From CADEEN01 sp963816315 (GTDB lineage: Bacteria > Pseudomonadota > Gammaproteobacteria > Burkholderiales > Burkholderiaceae_C): DNA of 64,000 bases. Location of the stretch: contig CAWFJZ010000047.1 of NCBI GenBank assembly GCA_963816315.1, forward strand, positions 80,224 to 144,223. The letters are read 5' to 3'. Below the pieces are notes generated by a model that saw nothing but the letters and a program-made list of their open reading frames with translations, searched no databases and had not been told where the DNA came from. Both the position numbers and the translations under genes were made by a program. This document shows, piece after piece, positions 54,796 to 64,000 of this stretch. Within the stretch, counting starts at the first letter, position 1. The number at the start of each line of letters is the position of its first letter.

Positions 54796-55448
54796 TGAAG
54801 ATTTTGCAGATCGATTTTGTCTCCGACGTCGCCTGCCCGTGGTGCGCCGTCGGCCTGAACGCGCTCGAACGCGCGCTCGAGCGCAGCGGCATCGAAGCCG
54901 AGCTGCACATGCAGCCCTTCGAGCTCAATCCGACGATGGCGGCCGAGGGCGCCAACGCCGCGCAATACCTGAAGGCCAAGTACGGCATGAGCGATGAGCA
55001 GCTCGCCGTCAACCGCGCGCGCATCGCCGAGCGCGGCGCCGCCGAAGGGTTTGCTTTCGGCACGCGCGAGCATGTCTGGAACACCTTCGATGCGCACCGC
55101 CTGCTGCACTGGGCCGGCATCGAAGGCGCGCCGGGAACGCAGCGCGCGTTGAAGCATGCGCTGCTCGAGGCCTATCACGGCGAAGGCCGCAACCCGGGTT
55201 CGCACGACGTATTGCTCGAACTCGCCGCGCAGGTGGGCTTGCCTGTCGAGCGTGCGCGCGCGGTCCTGGAGAACAACGAGTTCGCCGACGACGTGCGCGA
55301 GGCCGAGCGCTTCTGGCAGCAGGCCGGCATCCAGTCCGTGCCCGCGGTGGTCATCAACCGCCAGCACCTGATCTCGGGCGGCCAGCCGAGCGAGGTTTTC
55401 GAGCAGGCGTTGCGGCAGATTGCTTCGGACGATGGCGCGCAACGTTGA
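54795..55448 (+). CDS. FrnE/DsbA-family thioredoxin-fold protein
   Basis: This 217-aa protein starts MKILQIDFVSDVACPWCAVG with a CPWC site, then the FrnE-type MQPFELNPTMAAEGANAA, FNTFDAHRLLHWAG-like NTFDAHRLLHWAGIEG and VPAVVINRQHLISGGQPSEV. It is a cytoplasmic 2-hydroxychromene isomerase/DsbA-like oxidoreductase with no signal peptide. Its stop falls 17 bases beyond the start of the CYTH gene. Placement between permease and ATPase genes is unusual. Confidence 0.88.
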   Translation: MKILQIDFVSDVACPWCAVGLNALERALERSGIEAELHMQPFELNPTMAAEGANAAQYLKAKYGMSDEQLAVNRARIAERGAAEGFAFGTREHVWNTFDAHRLLHWAGIEGAPGTQRALKHALLEAYHGEGRNPGSHDVLLELAAQVGLPVERARAVLENNEFADDVREAERFWQQAGIQSVPAVVINRQHLISGGQPSEVFEQALRQIASDDGAQR

Positions 55449-55941
55449 AGTCAAGGCGCGCATCGACAGCGTCGAGGCGCTGCTGCCGCGTGCGCGTGCT
55501 CTGGCCGACAGCGACGCCGAGCGCATCGAGCAAGACGACACCTTCTTCGCTTGCGCCCGCGGCCGACTGAAGCTGCGTGACTTCGGCGATGCCCGCGGCG
55601 AGTTGATCCACTACGAGCGTGCCGACACCGAAGGCCCGAAGTTGTCGCACTACGTGCGCGCGCCGACCAGCGATCCGGCGGCACTGCGCGAGGCGCTGTC
55701 ACGCGCGAATGGCGTGATCGGCCGCGTGCGCAAGACGCGCTGGCTGCTGCTGGCCGGCCCCACGCGCATCCACCTCGACCGCGTCGAAGGCCTCGGCGAC
55801 TTCATCGAACTCGAAGTCGTGCTGCGCGAAGAACAGAGCGTGGCCGACGGCGAAGCGATCGCCGAGCGGCTGATGGGCGGGTTGGGCATCGAGCGCGGCC
55901 AGCGCCTGGCGGGCGCGTACCTCGATCTGCTCGCGCGATGA
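55432..55941 (+). CDS. CYTH-domain protein (class IV adenylate cyclase/triphosphatase-like)
   Basis: This 169-aa protein has the CYTH ExExK-type start (NVEVKARID) and the tunnel residues DDTFFACARGRLKLRDFGDA, HYERADTEGPKLSHY, RKTRWLLLAGPTRIHLDRVE and GDFIELEVVLREEQS. The family binds triphosphate compounds (thiamine triphosphate, inorganic triphosphate, or ATP to cAMP). It overlaps FrnE and precedes the ABC ATPase. Confidence 0.86.
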   Translation: MARNVEVKARIDSVEALLPRARALADSDAERIEQDDTFFACARGRLKLRDFGDARGELIHYERADTEGPKLSHYVRAPTSDPAALREALSRANGVIGRVRKTRWLLLAGPTRIHLDRVEGLGDFIELEVVLREEQSVADGEAIAERLMGGLGIERGQRLAGAYLDLLAR

Positions 55942-56909
55942 CGCTGCTCGACGTGCGCGACCTGACCGTCACGCTGCCCACCGCGCAGGGCCGCCGCGCC
56001 GCGTTGCGCGGCGTGTCGTTCGCGCTCGACCGCGCAGCAACGCTCGGCCTCGTCGGCGAGTCGGGCTGCGGCAAGTCGCTGACCGCGCTGGCGCTGATGG
56101 GCCTGCTGCCCGACGGCGCCGAGGTCGCCGGGTCGATTGCCTTCGACGGCCGCGAGTTGACCTCACTCGACGACGACGCCATGGGCGCGCTGCGCGGCGA
56201 CCGCATCGGCATGGTGTTCCAGGAGCCGATGACGGCGCTGAACCCCGTGCATCGCATCGGCAACCAGATCGCGGAGTCGCTGCGCCTGCACAAGCAGATG
56301 AATGCCGCGGCCGCGCGCGCCGAGGCGCTGCGCCTGCTGGAGCGTGTGCAACTGCCGCGCGCGCGCGAGCGCCTCGATGCCTACCCGCATGAACTCTCCG
56401 GCGGCCAGCGCCAGCGGGTGGTGATTGCGATCGCACTCGCGTGTGGACCCGACCTGCTGATTGCCGACGAGCCGACGACCGCGCTCGACGCGACGATCCA
56501 GCGCGAGGTGCTCGACCTGCTCGACGAGCTCCGGCGAGACAGTGGCATGGCGCTCTTGCTCATCAGCCACAACCTCGACGTGATGGCGGCGCGCGTCGAG
56601 CGCATCGCGGTGATGTACGGCGGCCAGATCGTCGAGAGCGGGCCGACGCGCGAGGTCTTCGAGCGGCGCGCGCACCCGTACACGCGCGGCCTGTTCGCGG
56701 CGCGGCCGGCGCTCGGCCTGGCGCGCGGCACGCGGCTGCAGACGATCCGCGGCCGCGTGCCGGCGTTGCACGAGATGCCGGCGGGCTGCGCGTTTGCCGA
56801 GCGTTGCGACTTCGTGGTCGATGCCTGCCGCGCAGCGCTGCCGAGCGAGCAGGCCGTGAGCGGCTCTCACGGCGTGCGCTGCATCCGTTGGCGCGAAGCC
56901 GCAGCATGA
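55938..56909 (+). CDS. dppD: Dipeptide-type ABC transporter ATPase (DppD)
   Basis: This 323-aa ATPase has Walker A GLVGESGCGKSLTALALMGL, the Q-loop GMVFQEPMTALNPVHRIG, signature HELSGGQRQRVVIAIALACG, Walker B LLIADEPTTALD, and switch His ISHNLDVMA. A C-terminal oligopeptide-transporter zone has YTRGLFAARPALGLARGTRL and CAFAERCDFV with a Cys cluster. It starts within the CYTH stop (ATGA). Confidence 0.94.
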   Translation: MTLLDVRDLTVTLPTAQGRRAALRGVSFALDRAATLGLVGESGCGKSLTALALMGLLPDGAEVAGSIAFDGRELTSLDDDAMGALRGDRIGMVFQEPMTALNPVHRIGNQIAESLRLHKQMNAAAARAEALRLLERVQLPRARERLDAYPHELSGGQRQRVVIAIALACGPDLLIADEPTTALDATIQREVLDLLDELRRDSGMALLLISHNLDVMAARVERIAVMYGGQIVESGPTREVFERRAHPYTRGLFAARPALGLARGTRLQTIRGRVPALHEMPAGCAFAERCDFVVDACRAALPSEQAVSGSHGVRCIRWREAAA

Positions 56910-57712
56910 GTGCGCTGCTGCAGGTCGCGGGTTTGAGCAAGCGCTATGCACTGCCGCGCGCGCATCCATTGGCGCCGGCAGACACGATCACCGCGCTCGA
57001 CGACGTCAGCTTCACGCTGCAAGCCGGCAAGACGCTCGGCATCGTCGGCGAATCCGGTTCCGGCAAGAGCACGCTCGCACGGCTGGTGATGGCGCTCGAA
57101 GCGCCATCGTCCGGCAGTGTCGTCTTCGAAGGCCGCGACCTGCATGGACTCGGCCGCGACGAATTGCGCGCCGCACGCCGCCATTTCCAGATGGTGTTCC
57201 AGGACCCGTACAGCTCGCTCGATCCGCGCATGACCGTCTGGCGAACCGTGGCCGAGCCGCTGGAGCAACTCGAACACCTGCCCAAAGCCGAGCGGCGCGA
57301 GCGCGCCGCAGCGATGCTCGACGCGGTCGGCCTGAACGCCGCCACCGATCTCGACAAATATCCGCACGAGTTCAGCGGCGGCCAGCGCCAGCGCATCGCC
57401 ATCGCGCGCGCTCTCGTCACGCAGCCGAAGTTGATCGTCGCCGACGAGCCGGTGTCTGCGCTCGATGTCAGCGTTCAGGCCCAGGTGCTCAACTTGATGC
57501 AGGACTTGCAGGAACGCTTCGGCCTGGCGTACCTGTTCATCAGCCACGACCTGGCCGTCGTCGATCTGGTCTGCGACGAGCTGATCGTGCTGCAGCAGGG
57601 GCGTGTCGTCGAGCGCGGGCCCACCGACGAGGTGCTCAATGCGCCGCAGCAGCCGTACACGAGGCGGTTGATCGATGCCGTGCCTCGCCCGATGTGGCAG
57701 CATCCGCGCTGA
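56906..57712 (+). CDS. dppF: Dipeptide-type ABC transporter ATPase (DppF)
   Basis: This 268-aa ATPase has Walker A LGIVGESGSGKSTLARLVMA, Q-loop QMVFQDPYSSLDPRMTVWRT, signature HEFSGGQRQRIAIARALVTQ, Walker B LIVADEPVSALDVSVQAQVL and ISHDLAVVD. It overlaps DppD by four bases (ATGA). Confidence 0.94.
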   Translation: MSALLQVAGLSKRYALPRAHPLAPADTITALDDVSFTLQAGKTLGIVGESGSGKSTLARLVMALEAPSSGSVVFEGRDLHGLGRDELRAARRHFQMVFQDPYSSLDPRMTVWRTVAEPLEQLEHLPKAERRERAAAMLDAVGLNAATDLDKYPHEFSGGQRQRIAIARALVTQPKLIVADEPVSALDVSVQAQVLNLMQDLQERFGLAYLFISHDLAVVDLVCDELIVLQQGRVVERGPTDEVLNAPQQPYTRRLIDAVPRPMWQHPR

Positions 57713-57733
57713 ATCCCAGGAGGAAGCCCCGCC

Positions 57734-59222
57734 ATGTCGCTCACCCGCTGCACCCTCATCGCGCTGGCCGCCGCCGTCTCGCTCGGAGTCGCCCACGCCC
57801 AACCGATCAACAAAAGCCGCGTCACGCTGGCGATGGTGCTGGAGCCCACGGGCCTGGACCCGACGATCGCGCCGGCCGCAGCCATCGGCGAGATCGTTCA
57901 CTACAACGTGCTCGAAGGCCTGACCAAGATCAACGTCGATGGCAGCGTGACGCCGCTGCTCGCCGAGAGCTGGAGCATGGAGCCCGACGGCAAGAGCTAC
58001 ACCTTCAAGTTGAGGAAGGGCGTCAAGTTCCACGACGGCGAAGCCTTCGATGCGGCCGACGTGAAGTTCAGCTTCGAGCGCGCGAAAGACGACAAGAGCA
58101 CCAACAAGGCGAAGAAGGCGGTGTTCGACAACATCCGCCGCATCGACGCGCCCGACGCGCACACGGTGATCCTGACGCTCGACAGCGCCGACCCGAACTT
58201 TCTGTTCCGCATGGGCGAGAACACCGCCGTGATCCTCGACGAGAAGAGCGCGGCCGGCGCGGCGACCAAGCCCGTCGGCACCGGGCCGTTCACCTTCGAC
58301 GAGTGGAAGAAAGGCACCTCGGTGTCGCTGAAGAAGTGGCCGGGCTTTCGCGATGCCAAGGGCGTGAAGGTCGAGCGCGTCGTCTTCCGCTTCATCAACG
58401 ACCCGGCCGCGCGCGTGGCCGCGCTGCTGGCCGGCGACATCGACGGCGTGCCGCGCCTCGATGCGCCGCAGGCCGTCAAGCAGTTGCAAGGCGACAAGCG
58501 CTTCACGGTGACGATCGGCGACACCGCGGGCAAGGGCATCCTGGCCATCAACAACAAGAAAAAACCGTTCGACGACGTGCGCGTGCGCCGCGCGATCGCG
58601 CAGGCGATCGACCGCAAGGCCTTCATCGACGGTGTGCTCGAAGGCCTCGGCAAACCGATCGGCAGCCACTTTGCGCCGACCGATGCGGGCTATGTCGATC
58701 TCACCGCCGGCGCGCCGTACGACGTGGAGAAAGCCAAGGCGTTGCTCAAGGAGGCCGGCGTCGCCACACCGCTCAACGTCACGCTGACGCTGCCGCCGCC
58801 GCAGTACGCGCGCAAAGGCGGCGAGGTCGATCGCCGCGCAACTGGCCAAGATCGGCATCGTCGCCAAGATCGAGAACGTCGAATGGGCGCAGTGGCTCGG
58901 CGGCACGTTCAAGGGCAACTTCGACCTGACGATCATCAACCACGTCGAGCCGCTGGACTACATGCAGTACGCCAACACGGCCTACTACTGGGGTTACGAC
59001 AACAAGGAGTTCCGCGACCTGACGGCGAAGTTCGCCGCCACCGGCGACAAGAAGGAGCGCGCGAAACTGTTCGCCGACATCCAGAAGAAGATCGCCGCCG
59101 ACCAGGTCAACGCGTTCATCTTCAACCCGGCGCAGGTGGCGGTGAGCCGCAAGGGCTTGAAGGGGCTGTGGGCTTCGTCGCCGATATTCGCCAACGACAT
59201 GGCCGCGGTGAGTTGGCAATGA
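57734..59222 (+). CDS. dppA: Dipeptide-type ABC transporter substrate-binding protein, frameshifted
   Basis: The 496-aa periplasmic protein has a signal peptide (TLIALAAAVSLGVAHAQP), ending AQ-P. Family blocks include LEPTGLDPTIAPAAAIGEIV, LAESWSMEPDGKSYTFKLRK, FHDGEAFDAADVKFSFERA and VGTGPFTFDEWKKGTSVSLK. The C-terminal part, in another frame, ends with FIFNPAQVAVSRKGLKGLWA. The frame changes at about 58829, where one extra G separates KGGEV from IAAQLAKIGI. The true peptide is unknown; peptides or glutathione are typical. Confidence 0.9.
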
Positions 59223-59716
59223 GCGCGCGCAGACCGATCAGAGAAGCTTCTACGCCGCCTTCGCGGCGCTCGACGCGAAAGGCGATGGCGCTGTGCTACG
59301 CCGACGACGCCTACTTCGACGACGAGGCGTTCTCGCTGCGCGGCCGCCATCAGATCGGCGGCATGTGGTCGATGCTGATCGACGCCATCAAGAAGCAGGG
59401 CCGCAAGGACTGGAAGCTCGAGGTGCGCGACATCACCGCGACGAGCGCGCATTGGGAGCCGACCTACCGCTTCTCGTCCACGGGCCGGCTGGTGCACAAC
59501 ATCATCGACGCCGAATTCGAGTTCGACTCGCACGGCCTGATCAAGCGCCACCGCGACCGCTTCAGCTTCTGGCGCTGGTCGCGGCAGGCGCTCGGCGTGC
59601 CCGGCGTGTTGCTCGGCTGGTCCGGCTTTTTGCGCGGCAAGGTCCGGCGCACCGCGGGGCGGCAGTTGGAGAAGTACCTGAAGACGTACGCGCTGCCCGA
59701 GCGGCGCGCCGGATGA
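59219..59716 (+). CDS. NTF2-like protein with two compensating frame breaks
   Basis: The 165-aa product has MALCYADDAYFDDEAFSLRG, GGMWSMLIDAIKKQGRKDWK, WEPTYRFSSTGRLVHNIIDA and EFDSHGLIKRHRDRFSFWRW, a SnoaL-like/NTF2 protein of the polyketide-cyclase or steroid isomerase superfamily. The N-terminal residues fit the neighbouring frame better (QTDQRSFYAAFAALDAKG). One base seems missing near 59227 and one extra near 59283, which cancel out. It overlaps the dppA stop (ATGA). Confidence 0.75.
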   Translation: MSARRPIREASTPPSRRSTRKAMALCYADDAYFDDEAFSLRGRHQIGGMWSMLIDAIKKQGRKDWKLEVRDITATSAHWEPTYRFSSTGRLVHNIIDAEFEFDSHGLIKRHRDRFSFWRWSRQALGVPGVLLGWSGFLRGKVRRTAGRQLEKYLKTYALPERRAG

Positions 59717-59723
59717 CGCCCGC

Positions 59724-61109
59724 GTGACCGCGCTTCACGACCGCAGCGCCGTCGAGCTGCTCGCGCTCTACGCACGCCGCGAAGCCTCGCCGGTCGAAGT
59801 GTTGAACGACCTGCTCGCTCACATCGAACACTGCGAGCCGAAGATCGCAGCGTTGTGGGCACTCGACGCCGAAGGCGCAAGCGCCGCCGCGCGCGACAGT
59901 GAACTGCGCTGGCAGCGCGGCGAGGCGCTGCCGCTCGACGGCGTGCCGGTGACGGTCAAGGACAACATCGCCACGCGCGGCGTGCCGGTGCCGCTGGGCT
60001 GTGCGGCAACCTTGCTCGTGCCCGCCGCGGCCGACGCACCGCCGGCGGCGCGCTTGCGCGAGGCCGGCGCGGTGATCGTCGCCAAGACGACGATGCCCGA
60101 CCTCGGCATGTTGTCGTCCGGCCTGTCGAGCTTTCACGCGCTGACGCGCAACCCGTGGGACCTGTCGCAGAACCCCGGCGGCAGCAGCGCCGGCGCCGGC
60201 GGCCGCGTGCGCCGCGGGCTACGGCCCGCTGCACCTCGGCACCGACATCGGAGGATCGATCCGCTTGCCGGCGGGCTGGTGCGGCATCGTCGGCTTCAAG
60301 CCGAGCCTGGGCCGCATCCCGATCCATCCGCCGTACGCCGGCCGCGTGGCCGGGCCGATGACGCGCACGGTGGCCGACGCCGCGCTGGCGATGCGCGTGC
60401 TCGCGCAACCCGATGCGCGCGACACGATGAGCCTGCCGCAGCAGGACATCGCGTGGCACGAGCTCGACGCCGATGGTGCGCGGCTTGAAGATCGGCCTCT
60501 GGCTCGACGCCGGCTGGGGCATGGCGCCCGACGCCGAAGTGCGCGCGGCGACCCAGGCCGCCGCGCGCGCCTTCGAGCAGGCCGGCGCGATCGTCGAGAC
60601 GCTGCCGCCGTTCACCACGCGCGCGATGATCGACGGCCTCGACGCCTTCTGGCGCATGCGCGCGTGGCAGGACATCGCGCGCTGGCCGCGTGAGCGGCAA
60701 CGCAAGGTGCTGCCCTACATCTTTCAGTGGGCCGAAGGCGCCGCAGCGCTCACGGCGGAGCAGGTGTTTCGCGGCCACGGCCAGATGGCCGCGATCCGCG
60801 ATGCCACGGTCGCGGCGACACAGCGCTTCGACTTCGTGCTCTCGCCGGTGAGCCCGGTCGTCAGCTTCCCCGCCGAGTTCGCCAGCCCGTTGAATGATCC
60901 CGGCGCGGCCGTTCGAGCACATCGCCTTCACGCTGCCGTTCAACATGAGCGAGCAGCCGGCGATCGCGTTGAACGGCGGCTACAGCGCCGGCGGTTTTCC
61001 GATCGGCGTGCAGCTCGCCGGCCGCCGTCACGACGACCTCGGCGTGCTGCGCGTCGCGCGCGCGTTCGAGCAACTGCGCGGCCCGCAGCGCGCCTGGCCG
61101 ACGCCGTAG
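59724..61109 (+). CDS. Amidase signature family enzyme, three frameshifts
   Basis: This protein of about 461 aa has the amidase Ser-Ser-Lys triad. Lys is in VPVTVKDNIATRGVPVPLG, the cis-Ser and nucleophile region in WDLSQNPGGSSAGAG and GTDIGGSIRLPAGWCGIVGF. Family ending PFEHIAFTLPFNMSEQPAIA follows. It hydrolyses amides; substrate unknown. The GTG at 59724 is the start. Extra bases break the frame at about 60200, 60473 and 60906. All conserved blocks are present, so a sequence error is the best explanation. Confidence 0.8.
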
Positions 61110-61135
61110 CGGCTGGCGCTACATTCCGCGCATGA

Positions 61136-61206
61136 AACAGCCCCTTGCTCACTTCGTCGCGTCCCCCGAGGGGAGCGTCATCCTTGGGGCGGCCCGGCGG
61201 AACGAC
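61136..61206. repeat. REP-like repeat, family B, before the TPR gene
   Basis: GCTCACTTCGTCGCGTCCCC, CCGAGGGGAGCG and TTGGGGCGGCCCGGCGG match the inverted 53890-53970 element. It ends at the TPR ATG (61207). The open frame reaches an ATG at 61132, translating the repeat; the 61207 start is preferred. Confidence 0.62.
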
Positions 61207-62573
61207 ATGCCGACATTCGACGACCGTGGCCTGCCCACGGGCAGCACGCACGAAGCCGCGCGCCACGCGGTCGAGTCGGCGCTGTGGCGGATGATGGCCT
61301 TCTACGACACGCCGATCGCCGATCTCGATGCCGCAAGCGCGTTCGATCCGGCATGGCCGCTGCCGCACGCGATGAAGGCCGGCTTCCTGTTCTCGCTGAC
61401 CGAGCCGAACCTCGTCGGCGAAGCCTCGCAGCACCTGGCTGCGGCGCGCGAGTTGATCACCGCAACGACACCCGCACGCGAACGCGCGCATGTCGAGGCG
61501 CTGCAGCTGGTGCAGGAGGGCCGCTGGGGCGCGGCCTGCCGCGCCTGGGACGCGCTGCTGATCGACCATCCGCGCGATGCGCTGGCCTTGCAATGGGCGC
61601 AGCTCTGGGACTTCTACCGCGGCGATGCGCCGTCGCTGCGCGCGCGGCCGGCGCGTGCGTTGCCGGAGTGGGACGAAGACGATCCGCTGTTCCCGCATGT
61701 GCTCGGGCTGTGGGCCTTCGGCCTCGAAGAAAACCACTGCCTCGACGCGGCCGAAGAAGCCGGCCGCCGCGCGCTGGCGATCGACCCGCGCGCGCCGTGG
61801 GCCGTGCACGCCGTGGCCCATGTGATGGACATGCAGGGCCGCTTCGACGACGGCGCCGCGTGGCTGCGCCACCACCAGCCGGCGTGGGCCGAGGGCAACG
61901 GCTTTGCCGCGCACCTGTGGTGGCACACCGCGTTGTTCCGCGTCGAGGGCCTCGACATCGCCGGCACGCTGCGCGTCGTCGATGGCCATCTCTGCGGCGA
62001 GCATTTGCAGATCGGCTTGCAGCGTGTCGATGCGGCGTCGCTGCTGTGGCGACTGCACCTGCTCGGCGCCGACGTGGCCGAGCGTTGCCGCGCGCTCGGC
62101 GCCGCGTGGTGCACGGCCGACCAGCACACGCCCGGCCACTATGCCTTCAACGACGTGCACGCGCTGATGGCGCTGCTTGGCCGGCGGCGACGTGGCCCGC
62201 GCCGAGCACCACATCGCGCGCTGCGCCGAACGCGCGATGAACAGCGACGATGCCAGGCGCGACAACCACGCCATGGCGCGCGAAGTCGGCCTGCCGCTGG
62301 CGCGCGGCCTGGCCGCGTTCAGCAAAGGCGAGTTCGACGCCGCCGCCGACCAGCTCTATGCCGTGCGCCTGCAAGGCGCAGCGCTTCGGCGGCAGCCACG
62401 CGCAGCGCGACGTCATCGACCAGACCCTGCTCGCCGCGTGCGCACGCGGCACCGGCCGCAAGGCGCTCGGCCGCGCGCTGCTCAACGAACGCATTCTCGC
62501 CAAACCGATGACGCCGCTGACGCGGCATTGGAGCGAGGCGATGGGGGAGGCGACGGCGAGGGTGAGCGTGTGA
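61207..62573 (+). CDS. TTC38-like TPR protein, two frameshifts
   Basis: This protein of about 455 aa has helical TPR-like pairs: SASAFDPAWPLPHAMKAGFL-type DAASAFDPAWPLPHAMKAGF, DHPRDALALQWAQLWDFYRG, RRALAIDPRAPWAVHAVAHV, MQGRFDDGAAWLRHHQPAWA and HLWWHTALFRVEGLDIAGTL. The TTC38 pattern YAFNDVHALMALL is present. Function unknown. Single extra bases break the frame near 62180 and 62385. Its stop overlaps the start of the DUF1992 gene (GTGA). Confidence 0.75.
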
Positions 62574-62934
62574 ATGCGCAAGAAAAGCGAGAGCAGCGCC
62601 TGAAACTGCTCGACGACCACATCGGCGAGCACGCTGCGCCAGAGCGAACAAACCGGCGAGCTGCAAGCCGCGCCGAGCTACGGCAAGCCGCTCGGTTTCG
62701 GCGACGGCTACGACGAAACGCCGGCCGAGCTGCGCATGGGCATGAAGATCCTCAAGGATGCCGGCGTCGTGCCGCCGGAAGTCGAAGCGATGCGCGAAGC
62801 GGCGGCGCTCGAAGAACGCCTCAACGCCTGCACCGACGAAGCCGAGCGGCGCGTGTTGCAGCAGCAGCTCGTCCGAGAAGCGGCAGGCGATCGCGCTGCG
62901 TCTCGAAAAGCTCGCCGCCAGCCGCACCTGGTAG
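62570..62934 (+). CDS. DUF1992 protein, two frameshifts
   Basis: This protein of about 120 aa starts VNAQEKREQRLKLLDDHIGE. It continues after a frame change (about 62634) with QTGELQAAPSYGKPLGFGDG, YDETPAELRMGMKILKDAGV and VPPEVEAMREAAALEERLNA, the DUF1992 signature. A second extra base near 62871 leads to the end EKRQAIALRLEKLAASRTW. Members share similarity with a DnaJC28-type region but lack a J domain. GTG start is translationally coupled. Confidence 0.78.
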
Positions 62935-62958
62935 CGCGCTCTCGGAACTGCGAGTTGG

Positions 62959-64000
62959 CTACGGCCGCACCTCGTACACCAGATTGAAGGGCGTTTCGGT
63001 GGCGCGGGCAAAACGCGCGAAGCCGCCTTGGGTGGCGACCTGCCGCAGCCGCACCTCGCCGGCCTGCGCGCCCAGGCACAGGCCGACCTCCTGCGCGCGC
63101 GAGGCCGGCGTGCAGATGAAGGTCGATGCCGAGTAGAAGATGCGGCCCACCGGGTTCAGGTTGTCTTCGAGACGGTCGTTGGCGAAGGGCTCGACGATCA
63201 GCCAGTGGCCGTCCTTGTGCAGCGCTTCGCGCACGTGGGCTGCGGCGCCGACCGGGTCGCCCATGTCGTGCAGGCAGTCGAACATCGTCACCAGGTCGTA
63301 GCCGCGGCCGGGGAAGCCCTTGGCGCTGGCGACTTCGAAGCGCACGCGCGCGGCCAAGCCGGCGCGCTCGGCGGCTTGCGTCGCCTGCTCGACCGACGGC
63401 ATGTGGTAGTCGAAGCCGACGAAGGTCGAGCGCGGGAACGCTGCGGCCATGATCAGCGTCGAGGCGCCATGGCCGCAGCCGACATCGGCCACCGTGGCGC
63501 CGGCGGTCAGCTTGTCGTGCAGGCCGTCGCAGGCCGGGATCCACTGCGACACCAGGTTGGCCGCATAACCCGGCCGGAAGAAGCGCTCGGTGCCGTGGAA
63601 CAGCGCGCTGTCGTGTTCATGCCAGCCCAGGCCGAGGCCGGCGCGAAAGGCACTGACTCCATCTCCGGGATCGCCTCTCACGCGATGATGGCCATCTCAA
63701 CGCGCTGGACGAAAGCTCTAGGCCTCTTACCGTGAGGCGCGAAGGCCTGCTCGTCGCTGAGACTGAAGCGTTCGCTCTTGGGTTGTAGACTCCACGAGAG
63801 CTGGCTCGCGTGGGCGTGCGCCTCACAGCCACTTCTGTGCATAGCGGCGACGACTTCGGCGCCACTTGGCCAGCGCTTCGGCCGTCAGCGGCGCGTCGGC
63901 CAGCGCCTTGACAGGCCGAGGCGTCGCCGACGACGATGGGTGGCGGGCGCGGATCACCGCGCCGAGGTCGTGCACCAAGTTGCCCATGAACGCGTTCAGG
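62959..64000 (-). CDS. SAM-dependent methyltransferase (Rv2258c-like), 5' part riddled with indels, cut by window edge
   Basis: The C-terminal 230 residues are a class I methyltransferase: motif I TVADVGCGHGASTLIM, LFHGTERFFRPGYAANLVSQ, TFVGFDYHMPSVEQA and FDCLHDMGDPVGAAAHVREA, then NLNPVGRIFYSASTFICTPA. The upstream part is an N-terminal helical/winged region found in pieces in different frames: NAFMGNLVHDLGA, ALADAPLTAEALAKW, YAQKWL, GVYNP, KSERFSLSDEQAFA, RAFVQ, EMAIIA and EAIPEMES, in the right order between 64000 and 63660. This shows one gene with many single-base errors rather than two genes. The start is beyond the window. Substrate unknown. Confidence 0.75.

Noticed and set aside
61132..61206. 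Upstream start for the TPR gene at 61132
   Set aside because: The extra residues come from a family B repeat present elsewhere in intergenic DNA; MPTFDDRG at 61207 is the better start.
59724..62934. Amidase, TPR and DUF1992 genes as pseudogenes
   Set aside because: All conserved blocks are present in order and only single-base shifts separate them, in a part of the window where every gene is affected. Sequence error is more likely.
63617..63865. Separate 82-aa open frame at the right end
   Set aside because: It overlaps pieces of the methyltransferase N-terminal domain in other frames, so it is a by-product of indels, not a gene.

Overview
The window is a GC-rich (roughly 68-70 %), gene-dense stretch of chromosome from a betaproteobacterium. 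It is most likely a member of the Burkholderiales of the Rubrivivax/Leptothrix/Methylibium type. The evidence is the gene content (ilvE next to a CHCC zinc-finger gene, diheme cytochrome c5, RadA-LysE, LplT-DMT exporter, Dpp-type ABC operon, PEP-CTERM protein), the codon bias, the many GTGA/ATGA/TTGA start-stop overlaps, and the REP-like intergenic repeats. No prophage, CRISPR array, insertion sequence or rRNA operon is visible. One tRNA is present, tRNA-Arg(CCG).

Layout. 0-1.2 kb: end of nagA and a SIS-domain sugar-phosphate isomerase/deaminase. 1.2-4 kb: NarL-type response regulator, DUF2177 membrane protein, BLUF blue-light sensor, and a zinc-ribbon metallopeptidase coupled to a 43-aa membrane protein. 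4-12.8 kb: a very large cyclic beta-1,2-glucan synthase (NdvB type) with a small membrane protein upstream. 12.9-15.3 kb: Crp/Fnr regulator and an AlbA_2/ATPase regulator. 15.3-21.4 kb: a stress and signalling island holding two paralogous receiver-only proteins, a CHASE3 histidine kinase, a ferritin-like protein, the YqjD/YqjE-like small membrane protein operon, DUF1328, a BON lipoprotein and CsbD. 21.6-29.7 kb: phosphoesterase, lipid kinase, AI-2E-type exporter, sorbosone-dehydrogenase-like protein, SGNH esterase, lipoproteins and a cysteine-rich protein. 29.8-33.8 kb: sigma-54 activator without a DNA-binding domain, CBS protein, tRNA-Arg, diheme cytochrome c. 33.8-39.8 kb: YheT-like hydrolase, PAS histidine kinase, ilvE, PEP-CTERM protein. 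40-51.3 kb: secreted M14 carboxypeptidase, radA, lysE, arfB, alr, lplT, DMT exporter, dual-domain response regulator, glutathione peroxidase, tyrB. 51.3-52.1 kb: a vapBC module abutting a truncated SDR gene. 52.3-62.9 kb: a long overlapping operon built around a Dpp-type peptide ABC transporter, followed by an amidase, a TTC38-like TPR protein and DUF1992. The right edge is a SAM-dependent methyltransferase whose 5' part is full of indels.

Two themes run through the window. First, a short motif, GT(A/C)GGAC, recurs in intergenic regions. It is often repeated at about 23-bp spacing and sits in front of signalling and stress genes (NarL-type regulator, BLUF, Fnr-like regulator, receiver/ferritin pair, CsbD, DUF1328 operon, sigma-54 activator). 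This looks like a shared operator and a candidate undescribed regulon. Second, many conserved genes are broken by single-base frameshifts. They are sparse up to about 58 kb and dense from 58.8 kb to the right end. This is better explained by sequence or assembly error than by biological decay, so these genes are annotated as full-length genes with their frame breaks noted.
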